Part shown: positions 23,501 to 35,500 of the stretch, in pieces
Layout: each line of letters starts with the position of its first letter
Numbering within the stretch: position 1 is the first letter of the stretch
Assembly (NCBI GenBank): GCA_025617745.1
Contig: CM046855.1
Span: 47,657,813 to 47,721,812, forward strand
Direction: 5' to 3'
DNA length: 64,000 nucleotides
Source of the DNA: Heliocidaris erythrogramma
Lineage: Eukaryota > Echinodermata > Echinoidea > Camarodonta > Echinometridae
Notes under the pieces: generated by a model
Told to the model about the DNA's origin: nothing
Databases searched by the model: none
Seen by the model: only the letters and a program-made list of their open reading frames with translations
Translations under genes and position numbers: made by a program

Positions 23501-26500
23501 GACCCCTTCGAGAATTTAACACACATGAGTCACAATATTGTGCGCACCCCCCGTAATCCTATTGTCCCCTTCGCCACTCACGCGCGTCAACACGCTACGG
23601 CCATCTTCCTCTTTCTTGCTCGCCCCCGACGAGATAGGACGTATAGTCACAGCGCTCCTGAAATCAGGTCGTATAGTATCCTTTAGGTGCGCTTTTTCGC
23701 ACATTTAAAGCACTTTTAGGTACCTATATTCGCTTAGATTATAGTACTGTGTGTTTTAGTAGTCACTTTTGCCGATTGCAAGGGATTTTTGATATCCTTT
23801 TCTTGGCATTTATTTTTCCCTTTCACGGTCAGCCCCACGTAGATATTTCTGTGTGTTTGCGGGTGTTCCGTTTGTCACCGAGCCTTTGGGTTCGGTGTTT
23901 GTTCTTACGGTTTTTTGGCTGTGAAAATCTTTTGTGCGTATCTCCCAAATAAATTTTACTTTTATTTTACTGCATTCAGTTGAAGTATTTCTTATTTTGA
24001 AAAGTATACTTTATTGTCTGTTTTATTGCAGTGGTATGAATTCGGAAGAAGAAGCAGCTAGGTCACGGAGACCTGCTTCTTCCGAAGAGTCGTCTAGCAA
24101 GACGACTCGGCCTTCCAGAACTCTCCCGAGTACTTCGGTACATGGGGGAGGGAGGAGGGCTAAGGGTAAGTTGCCTAGTGGTGTTTCCTTGCAGAGTTTG
24201 CCAGTCTCGGAGCTTGCGGCTTCGGGACGGGTGGCGTTAACTGAGTCGGGAAAGTCAACTCCGAAGCCCGTGGTTTCGGGGTGGGTGGCGTCAGATTCTA
24301 GTGGTTTGGATATCTAGCGAATCCAATCCCCCGGTCGCTGAGACCAGAGGGGGGGGCGGTTGTTTCCCGTACGGTAGCGTTCACTCGCTCTGATCCGTTA
24401 GGGGAGACGCGCCCCACTACTGCAGGGCAACCCACGGGCTTAGTCCATGTTGGTCTGGGTTCTCAAACCCTAGCCCCCGTGCTAACGCCATATGGGGGAA
24501 CGAGTACTTCCTGGGCTGTCTCAGGTGCCAGCTGATGGGAATGCTCGAGCTAACAATTATGGACGCTCTTCGGAGCAACAGGTGTTTTCACCTGAGTGCG
24601 TGACTACTAGTGCTCCCCTATTGCTGCTTTCGAGCGGTCCAATAGCGGGTTCACACGCCTTTAGTAGTCATCGGGCACATACCGAGTCATCTCGGTCTGC
24701 CCACGCACTGGGAGCTTTTAGCTCCCAACCCATGGCTACTGCATCTTCTTGCTTAGCCAATATGGGTGATTTGGGCGATTCTCTAGGCTTACGCCATGAG
24801 CGCTCCAATCCCTTTATGGGAAGTGAACGTCCCTCCGCGGAGGGATCGGTTCGTGTTTCCGAAGCGGCTTCGGAGATCCGAACGAATCCGATTAAGCGTT
24901 CTAACAAAAGGGTTTCGGCTACGACTCTTGTCGAGCCAGCCAAGAAAAAGGCCAAGAAGAAGGCAAAAAGTGGCAAGGCTTTGCCGGCCTCTTGCCCGTC
25001 TGGCCTGGCTAACCCAGCTAGCTCCTCTCAAGCTGACATGTTCAGCATGATGCGGGCTTTTGCTCAGAATCAGGGTTGGTCCTTTGTACCGGCTACTTCA
25101 ACCCTGACTTCTGTCCCTATTCAGGGGTCTGACTTTGAGACTAATCAGCCTTTTGTGTTGGATTCGTCTTTGTCTGAGTCGGTTTCGCATGTGCCTCCTA
25201 TTCCCGCGGCCCTTGGGGCGCCGCTGGGCGAGGAGACTTTCGTTGAACCATGCGGGGCTCTGCCTGCTGAGGCCTTTGTTAGCGTTCCTTTGTCTCTTTC
25301 CACTCGGGTGGAACCAGATTTGGAGGTGGCCTCTCAAGCTTCGGTTTCTGAATCGCTTGGGCAGGCGGAGTCTCAATCGTTCGCCCTCTGTGGGGTGGAA
25401 GCGATTGCTTTGTTGTCCAGATATCTCTCTGAATTTTAGTCAACCCGCGCGCAGGGTTCGACTTCGCGTTGGTTTAAGCAGCGGGATTCCTGCTGAGTCC
25501 TTTGTTGGCGTTCCTTTGCCGGGTCATCCCGGTCCGCCCTTGCTCTGGGCGCCTTGGCGTCCGGCCCATGGCTGTTGCATCTCCTTGCTCGGCCGATATG
25601 GGTAATTGGTGCGCGTCTTTGGGTTCAATACCCTCGGCGCACTTCTCCCATAAAGGGAGGTGAGCGACCCTCAGCGGAGGGTTCGGTTCGTGTTCCCGAA
25701 GGGCTTCGGGGATCCGAACGAAACCGAATAAACGCTCTGAAAAGCGGGTTTTGACTTAGGCTCTTTTTGGGCCAATCAGAAGCCTAGGGAAGGGGCTAAA
25801 AGAGGCAAGGCTTTGCCTGCCTCTTGCCCATCGGGTTTAGCTAACCCTCCGGTCTCTCAAGCTGAGATGTTCAGTGTGAGATGGGCTTTGCCCAGACTCA
25901 GGGTTGGTCCCTTGTACCAGGATTCACATCCCCTGCTCTTGTCCCTTTTTTAGGTCGAACATCGAGACTAATTAGCCTTTTATGGTTTATTCTTCTTTGT
26001 CTGTGATGGGATCACATGCGCCTCCTAGTCTCGCAGCCTCGGGGCTCCGTCGGGTGAGGAGGCTTATGGCGGTTCATGCGTGAATCCGACTTTTTCGGCC
26101 TTTGTTCATGATTCTTTGCCACGATCATTTCAGGCGGATCCAGTTTTGGAAGCGGCCTCTCAAGCTTCGGTTTCCGAATCGCTGGGGCAGGCAGAGCCTT
26201 AGTTGCTCTCCCTTTGTGGGGTAGAAGCGATTGCTTTGTTCTAAACTTTCCCTGACTTTTAGTCAACCCGCGCGCAGGGTTCGACTTTGCTTGGGTTCAG
26301 GCAGCGGGATTCCTCCGAGCGTATTTCTCTTGCGGAGGATTTCTAGCTGGATTTTGGACGCATTGAAGCGGTGCTTCTTTTGAGCGTCATGTTTGGTTTG
26401 CAGTGGTCATAGTTTTCCACTGCAGCTGCCTCGGTCATGTACCGTCGCAGAGTATTGGTTGGTGGCTGTCTTCGTTCCTTTCTCCCCGCTTGGGAGGCCA

Positions 26501-29500
26501 TCTCCGGGGACGCTTTTGTTCTCTTTGACGGACGAGACGGATTCTTCATAGATCTGTCCGCCCCGCTCCCCGGAGGTGCTATAGGAACTCGGTCACCTCA
26601 CAGGCTGTCTTTTTCCCTTTCTCCGACTTTTGTTATTCCCAAGCGCTCGGGAAAACTTCAGTACATTTTCGGATGGAGACTCTCGCCTCCATTCTCCTGT
26701 TGATCAAGAGGAAGGACTACGCGGTCTTGATAGTCTGGGGTTTTTTCTTCCTCTCAGAGACTTATCGCTTTCGCACTCTTCCCTTCGGGCTGTGCCCAGT
26801 CCCTTGGGTTCTTACTCAGGTTGTAGCCGTGCTGGCAGCCTCTCTGAGGCGACGCGGCCTTCGGCTATTTTTGCTACCTGGACGATTGGCTTCTCCTAGC
26901 GGAGTTGCGCGATTGTTTGTTGGACGAGACTAGTTTGCTCGTCAATCTTACTCAAGACTTGGGTTTCCTAATATTTTGGGAAAAGCCAGAGTTAGTTCCT
27001 ACTTGCAGCCCAGTTTTTCTGGGGGCTGTGTTGGACATTTGGAATCAGTTGGCTCGGCCCAGTCGAGACAGGTTTCTCACCATTGTCTCGGCAGCTCGCA
27101 AGCTCATGCTGGCCAGAAAGGTTCTTGCGCGAGGCAAGTCCTTCCGTACCCCCCCCCCCTTCCGTTGATCTCGGTTTCGACGGACGCTTCTCGGTTGGGG
27201 TGGGGAGGACATTGCAATGGCAGCGCGGTCGCAGGGGATTGGTCTCATCTTGGGACTCTTCCCCATATTTAATGTTTGACTTTTCAGTCGTTCAGTTCTG
27301 ATCCTCACGGACAATGTCACTGTGGCGGCTTATGTCAATCTGCAGGGAAGCACTCGTTCTGCTATCCTGAATGCCCTAGCAGCACAGCTGTGGAGGTGGT
27401 GTTGTCGCATGGCAATCACACCCGTGGCCTCTTTCATCCCCGGTCTGGAAAACCTCTTTGCGGATTTTCTGTCCCGGGGCAGGTGTCTTCCATCGGAATG
27501 GATGCTCCATCCAGAGGTCTTTCGCCGCATTTGCAGTTACCTGGATCCACTGGAAGTGGATCTTTTTGCGTCGGTTCTAAATCACCTACTTCCGATATAT
27601 TGCTCCTGTGCGCGCGATTGGGGAGCTTGGGCTCTCAATGCTTTCTCTCTCAGTTGGGAGAATCTTCGAGGATTTGCCTTTCCTCCCTTCCAGCTGATTC
27701 CGCGAGTCTTGCGGAAGATCAGGGAAGATCGGGCTCGGGTGCTTGTGATAGCTCCCTTTTGGCCCAGGAGGAGTTGGTTCCGGAGCTAGTGAGCCTTCTG
27801 GCGGCTCAACCGTTCCTTCTTCCGTTAAGAGTGGATCTGGTGTTGCAGCCCCTCTCGGGGATTCTTCACCACAATCCAGAGTTCCTTCATTTGACTGCTT
27901 GGCCCTTGTCGGGGAATCTGCAAGACAGTCGGGTCTCTGTGATAGAGCCGCGGAATTTTTATTGTCCAGTTGTAGAGTTTCTACTAGGGAGATTTATAAT
28001 TCCCGTCTTTCGGTCTTTTTCCTTTGGCGTAAAGAGCGAAATCAAACCCCTTATCGGCTCCTATTGGTTCAATTGCGGATTTTCTAATCTCGCTATTTGA
28101 CAAAGGGAGATCCATCTCTACTATCCGAGGCTACCGTTCGGAATGATCGGGGCCATTCATTCGGATTTCTCAGATGGTTCGGGGATTTCCAATTCCCCGC
28201 TGTTAAGTGGTGTGATTCGGTCGTTCTTTTTGAAGCGACCTCCTTATTCTAGGTTAGTGCCGTCTTGGGGTCTGCCTAAGGTCCTGGAGGCCTTGGCGAA
28301 ACCTCTTTTCGAACCGTTAGGTGAAGCTCGCTTCATCATCTTACGGTTAAGACGCTCTTTTTGGTAGCTTTTTGCCTCTGGGCAGAGGCGCAGTACTCTT
28401 CATGCTCTCTGCCTTACTCCTGGTCATGTTCGCTGGGAGAGAAAAGGCGTTAGATTGATTCCTAAGGCTTCTTTTATTGCCGAGAATTAGACAGCTGCCT
28501 CTGGCCCTGTTGAGATTTTTCTTTGTCTGCTTTCTGGGTTTTCGTCAGTGCGCGAGGACAAAGTTTGGTGTCCTGTTAGGGCTCTCTATTGGTATATTGA
28601 TAAGACTAAGTCTTATCGTAAGGATGATCAGTTGTTCCTGTTCACTAGAGAGCCTCTTTCTCCTGCTTCTCTTGATTCCATTTCTAGATGGATTGTCGAG
28701 GCTTTTAGGGCTGCTGGCACAGGGTCTCTTTTTTCCGACAGTAAGCCTTGTGCTCATGACACTCGTAGTGTCAGCACTTCTTGGGTTCGGTTTCAAGGTG
28801 TGGCGCTTGATGATATTTTGAAGGCTGCTTATTGGCGTTCGCCCAATTCCTTCATTTCTTGCTACCTTAGGGATGTTCCCGCAGGTGAGGCTATGTTTGC
28901 GTCAGCCACCTTGAAGGCCGCTGTGTCTTTGTTTTCTTCGCTGTAATCCTATTCCCTTCTGCTTGAAACATGCCTCCCGGTCTTTGAGTTGGCGCTGGTC
29001 TGGCATAATAGGTAGGTATATATGATTTATTGCAGTAAATTTGTAAAATCAGCACTGATTTTCTTATTTACTATATAAATCTATATACCTACCTATGACC
29101 CCCCCTTCCTTCCCCTCACCTTGCAAGCAACATGTTTCTACTGGGATTGCTCGCAAAAGAGGAAGATGGCCGTGGCGTGTTGACCACAGAACTCCAAAAG
29201 ACGTAGAAGGCTTGTGCGGGTGCGAAACTATCGCCGTCGCTCGTACGTGGTCACGTGATATCCGCCATCTTGGTTAGTCCTTCAGATAGCGGATCGTCAA
29301 GCGCAATAATTCATTTACATGTAGATTCTATTCATGAACTTTTGAGTAATTTTCATCGCCATGCCGTTTTGCACGGCATATAACTGTACTAACCGTCAGA
29401 AGAAGGGATGCGGGAAAACTTTCCACAGGTTAGTTGATCTGATTAATTCAGTAATAAGTTATAATTTATGATGTTTTGACAATGTCGACTCTCTTCGTGG

Positions 29501-32500
29501 TACTTGGCTTTTTGTAGTACGTAGTCCCATCTGTTCATTTTACCGTTTTATTTTAATTACTCGCTGCAGTTTTCATGATGTGGTCTTATGAAAATCGCTC
29601 ATTGAGTAAAGATAAATAACTTGTTTAATTAAATTAATGAATATTACCATTTCATACCTTTCTGAAATTCCTACAGAATAGTTAAAGACATCTAAGCAGC
29701 TAATTTAACCATTTTAAGAACAGTAAAAATTGTGACACTGACATGACTGACACTCAGTCATCACTTTCACTTCAGGTCATGACAGTGAAACTTTGTGAGT
29801 TATTTATTGACAGTAAAGTTAGACTTAGACTTTAGAGAGAAATTCTAACTCAGTCATGACATGTAACTCTAAGGCTTAATAGGTAAATCTAAGTTAGTAA
29901 TTAATACTCACAGTGAAGACAGAGTGAGCTGTGTCTGTGATTGTGAAGACTTCGCTTCAGAAGTTCAGTCTACGTCTTCACTCTTCTTCACTTCCATGGC
30001 ATGACTTCCCTGAACTGACATGACTGAAGATGCGATGGTCATGAGATGAGTGACACTGTCATGGCTGTCGTTAACACGTTAATTGTCGATTTTCTTAGAA
30101 GTACATGTATGAGTAATATGTGGTGTAATTGTGTTAGTGAGGTTGACCTGAATTCTGATGTTAAAGGGAAATCCAACCTTAATTAATAGCAAGTTGCTTT
30201 AAAAGAAAGAGGAAAAATCAGAGAAGCAGATTGGTGAAAGTTTGAACGAAATCGGACAAGCAATAATGAATAACAAAATGTATTACTCAGTAGGATCTTT
30301 TTCTTTTATGAGGACCTACATTAACAATATGCTATCTCCAATATATTACTGCCCCGAGGGTAAAAGCGCCTCAAATAAAACAAATAATGCAAATTAATGA
30401 TATTTTTGTGTACGACAAACGGGAGAGTTGTCCACAAAAATGTCACAATTTGAGATTTGCATAGATGTAGTGATCTCATTTTTCATACATCCATAACTTT
30501 CGTAGTCCTTGTCCGATTTCTTTCAAACTTTCACCATCCTATTTTTCTTATTTTTCTGCGTTCACACAAATCATCTTATTACCAAGGTTGGATTGCCCTT
30601 TAACTTAAAAAGTAATGTATTGATTAAATTAAATTATTAAACAATTCTTTTATTTCTTTATCAAACATTTCTGATTTTTCTTACAATGTAGTTTGTATTT
30701 CCAAAGAGATTCTTTTCAATTAGGATTAATTCCTAGAAATTAATTGTGATCTTATGTTTTTATTTTTCCACTTTCAGATTTCCAAGAGGTGATAGTTCTC
30801 TCCTAAAGAGATGGATCGTGAACATGAGAAGAGACAACTGGACACCTGGTCAGTATTCGTCCATATGCTCCGACCACTTTGCAGAGGAATGCTTCGATCG
30901 TACTGGTCAGACAACTCGGCTCCGCTCAGATGCTGTGCCAACACTGTTCAACTTTCCCCAACATCTTATAAAGGTAACTAATGTTCATGCAACATTATGG
31001 CACCAACAACATGCAGGGTTTAGATACAAATAATACATTACATGTATATTATATGCCTTTATAGCTGTTTTTTTAAATTTTATTTATTTATTTTTATTTG
31101 AACCTTGTTTATATTTACATGAATGGTACAGGCAATTCTCATTTTATGCATTTTTTTTTTTGATGTCTCCTAATATCAAAGGTAAATTTGTTGGGCCGAA
31201 ATTATATTCTTAACTTTTATGATTGTGAACTAAGGTAACAAAGAATGATTGAACCAATGTTGATCTAATGATTAACAGTCAACTGTCTTGCAAAATCTGT
31301 GCAAATGTAAGATTAATTTGATATATATATATATATATATATATCGTGAGGAAATAACATATACAACAGCTTTGGCAACTCTCATGGAATATATATATAT
31401 ATATATATATATAAAGAAACAGAGTTGAAAACTTTTCATGCATTTTCCATCATCAGACTCTGTTACTTGATATTTATTTTTTTATTGTAACTGTCTACTT
31501 TTGATTAACTTTTCCCCTCCCTTCTCATTTCAGAATGTCAAACAGCGCAAGCCCCCAATACCACGAGATACTGCTCAACCACACTGTGCCCTTAAACAGG
31601 TTGATGACTCCAATCTTCACATTGCCGAGTGTTCAAATGAGGATCCAGCACGTGATACCTACAGACAAGAACTCAGTACCCCGATCAAACCCAAGCCCCT
31701 TGCAGACAACACTGAATCCATGTTGAATACAGTCCCCAAAACTCCCACAAAGAGATGTCATGAACAACATGATCATACATACTCCATTCAGGAAAGCCCA
31801 AGGCGCATGAAGCGGAAACTAGAAAATGCCTATGATCGGCTGTCCTCCATGAAGAAACGACTCAATACATCCCACGCCAAAGCACGGAGACTGAAGAAAA
31901 AGGTTGATTCTCTGCAGGAAGTTGTCAAGACACTTAAGGAGAAGAACTTTTTGACAGAACATGGGCTAGAAATGTTGGAGAAGACATGTGATGTGCCCGC
32001 AGAATTAATGAAGAGATGTGTAAAATCAAGGAACAAAGATGTAACCTCAAAGGAAAAGTATCCCCCTTCTCTGCGTGCATTTGCTTTGACGTTAAGCTTC
32101 TACTCTGCAAAGGCATATAAATTTGTACGTAAGACATTCGACCTCCAGTTACCCCACCCATCTGTCATTCGGAAATGGTACAGTACCATCGAGGGAAAAC
32201 CAGGGTTCACTGCAGAGGCATTCAGTGCACTTGAAATGAAGGCAAAGGAAGCAAAGGAGAATGGTCATGAACTTGTATGCGCATTGATGCTGGATGAGAT
32301 GTCCATAAAAAAGCATGTCCAGTGGGATGGTACCAGGTTTCACGGTTATGTTGACATGGGCACAGGATGTGAAGATGACACAAATCCAGTAGCAACAGAA
32401 GCTCTTGTCTTCATGGTAGTGCCATTGAATTCAAACTGGAAACTTCCTGTGGGATACTTCTTCATACAAAGTTTGACAGGAGTCGACCGAGCAAATCTAG

Positions 32501-35500
32501 TTCAGCAGTGCCTGAGTAAGCTGGCAGATATCGGAGTGATGATCGATTCTCTGACTTGTGATGGACCGTCATGTCATGTGAAAATGTTGGAGACATTAGG
32601 AGCGACGATGAAGATGCCTGACCTTGTTCCCTCGTTCCCCCATCCTCTCAATCCTACTCATCATGTTAGTGTCTTCCTAGATATCTGCCACATGCTGAAG
32701 CTAATGAGAAATGCCCTCGCATCAAATGGCATCTTGAAAGATGAGGAGGGGAATGCGATCAAGTGGGAATATCTAAAGGAGCTTAATAAACTGCAGGAGG
32801 ATGAAGGTTTGCGATTAGGTAACAGAGTACGGAATGCTCACATTCAGTGGCAAAAGCAAAAAATGAAAGTAAACATTGCTGCCCAAACACTAAGCAGAAG
32901 TGTTGCAGATGCGTTGGAATTCCTAGAAGACCAGGGACTAAGCCAGTTCAAGGGCTGCAGTGCCACAGTGCGATTCATCCGAAAAATTGACCACCTGTTT
33001 GATCTGCTGAACTCACGAAACCCATTTGCACACAATTTCAAAGCTCCTCTTCGTCCAGAAAATGAACACCTCTGGAGGCCATTCATGAACGATACGTACA
33101 GATACCTCAGCTCCATCACAGATGCTCATGGAAAGCACATGTATCTCACACCGCGCAAGACCCCATTCCTTGGCTTTCTGACTGGCATCAAGAGTGCTAT
33201 CTACATGTTTGACAACCTGGTGGCAGCAGAAAATCCAAAGCTGAAGTACCTACTCACATACAAGATGAGCCAAGACCACCTTGAACTGTTATTTTGTGCC
33301 ATGAGATCATCACTAGGAAGTAATAACAACCCAACAGCGCGTGAATTCACCAACTCGTACAAAAAAATGATCATCCGACATGAAATAGAGGGAGTGGGAG
33401 GAAACTGCACCGCACAGGATAGAACAACTATTCTACATGTCTCCAGTGGACAGAGTAAGATTTTGGACTCTAGCCATGGTGAGACTGACATGCACTTGAT
33501 CAGGAAATACGACCTGTCACTTCGAAGTCCTTCGACGTCAGACCATGACTACACAGACATCCCAAACCTCAGTGAACTTTCTACATACAAGAAGTCAGTA
33601 ATCCCCTACATAGCAGGCTACACAGTACGAATGATCCGGAAGCATTTGACATGCGACGATTGCGCTGCTGCTCTTACAACTGGTGAAATCATGGAAGGTA
33701 GTTTCCTAGAGAAAAGAAATAGAGGAGGACTGGTAAGACCCGCACCAGACGTTGTTAAGGTCTGTGAGACGGCAGAAAGATGCCTGCAACGACTTATGAA
33801 AGTCACCGGTGGTAAACTTCCACAATCATCTGGCCTCCCACATGCTTTTTGCTCAGCAGTTCTTGGAGAAGTCAGTCATCGCAATATCTTTACTTCATTG
33901 TCTGATCATATGTTTGACTCACCAGCGGACTGTAATCACATATTTCTCTTAGTGAAGAGAATAGCTGCTGCCTATCTCAAAATCCGCATGCATCACCTGG
34001 CAAAACAGCGGACTGAAAAAATCAGTGGACCTGTTATCCGTAAGCAGTTGTCAAAGTTGGTGTTGTTTAGGCATCAGTGAATTGTGAGGATTGCCGAGAA
34101 TGATTAATTATTACTTTCTTGTTGCCATTTTGTATTTTTAGTTAGCTTTGAACTAAAAAAATTCATACAGGCATTGACTGTCATATGCCAATACAGTGAA
34201 CTTTTAGTATTAATCACAACCTCCACCACAAAAAATAATTTCATGTATGTAATATTGATGTGCTCAAGCTCAATGATACAGTATTCAATTCAAGATGTGT
34301 CATGTCATTTTTGTGTTGAATTTGCTTATTGATGTTCTATCTGTTTATCACACTGCCTTTTTAAACGTACATGTACAATGAAACTTCTGGGGTTACCTTG
34401 ATTCAGTACAAACTGTTTGGTAATTGGACTACATTTATAACACTAGGATTAAATAAAATCATACTGAAATTTGTTAGTGCTGTATTGAAATTGACAATGA
34501 AAAAAAGGAGAGGCAAATTTCACTTTTAATACATGAAATAAATTGACATTGTATTATTGAATGTCCATTCTGGCATTTCTATGTTAGATGTATTTGTTAT
34601 TATTTATTATTTTAGATGTGCATGATATGTATCATACACTATTGTGGCTTAATTTAGTAATATTGCTGTACTGCTTCCTATTCAAAGCTGAAATGAAAAT
34701 TTTAGTAACCATTTGCTTACCTTGCCCTTGTTCTGCCATTTTTAAAGATTTTATTGAAACTGGAAATTTATTTTATTCATCTACTGTTCAGTTTTTACTT
34801 GTAAGAGTTTGATATGAGGTGTGCTCATTTCAGTGCAATGCAATATATAGTCCTCCAGAAACTTCTAGTTTTTACAGATCAGTATAATGATCCAGACGTA
34901 GAAGTTTGTTAGGATGTACATGTAGATTCTCACTGCATATTTCAACCTTTAAAGTACATCAAGTCCAATGAAGTGTCAGGACGGCTAAACTGGAAGTTAG
35001 ATAGCTTTGGGATGATTCACAAATTCATGGGTCAATTATTATTATTATTATTATTGCCAAGCCGATATATGCGATACTATGCGATACAAATGAGTAAAAT
35101 TCCAGTTTGATGCAAAGATTCAATCGCTCGAGAAAAAACAACATTAAGAGTTGGATATGTGTGATAAGAGTGGTACTTCACAGGTGACAGTTGCAGTAGT
35201 ATTTTCTTTTATTGTTCATGTACATGAAGTACGTATTACACTCCATGTTGTTGGTTGCACAGTTTTTTGCACATGTCTGCTGTACATGTATTTAGTAAAT
35301 GTATTCATAGTCACGGGTAATCACTGAAATGGTCGAAGTTCTGTGTTGTTTTGCTTTGCTTGTCTTTGTTGTCCTAGTCTCCAATTTTATGCCAAAGTTA
35401 CTCGTGCAATTTTATTTTCATTAATTAAACCAAAGATACTTGATGGAGATACAGTTACATGCATCTGTGATAATCATAAAACAAACAACATATTGATGGG

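Larger units (their letters stand above)
23448..29039 (+). mobile_element. DIRS-type tyrosine-recombinase retroelement, decayed
   Basis: Ends are inverted: TTTACTGCAATAAATCATAT (23448-) with ACCTACCTATTATGCC, against GGCATAATAGGTAGGTATA (29002-) with GATTTATTGCAGTAAA to 29039. Inside, in DIRS order on the plus strand, are a gag-like region (24034-25439, partly duplicated to 26280), reverse transcriptase (about 26400-27130), RNase H and the methylase-like region (about 27160-27900), and a tyrosine recombinase (about 27930-28946). Frameshifts and stops break most frames. DIRS elements integrate by site-specific recombination and make no target duplication; none is seen here. It sits in the last intron of the DMAC2-like gene. 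Confidence 0.75.
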
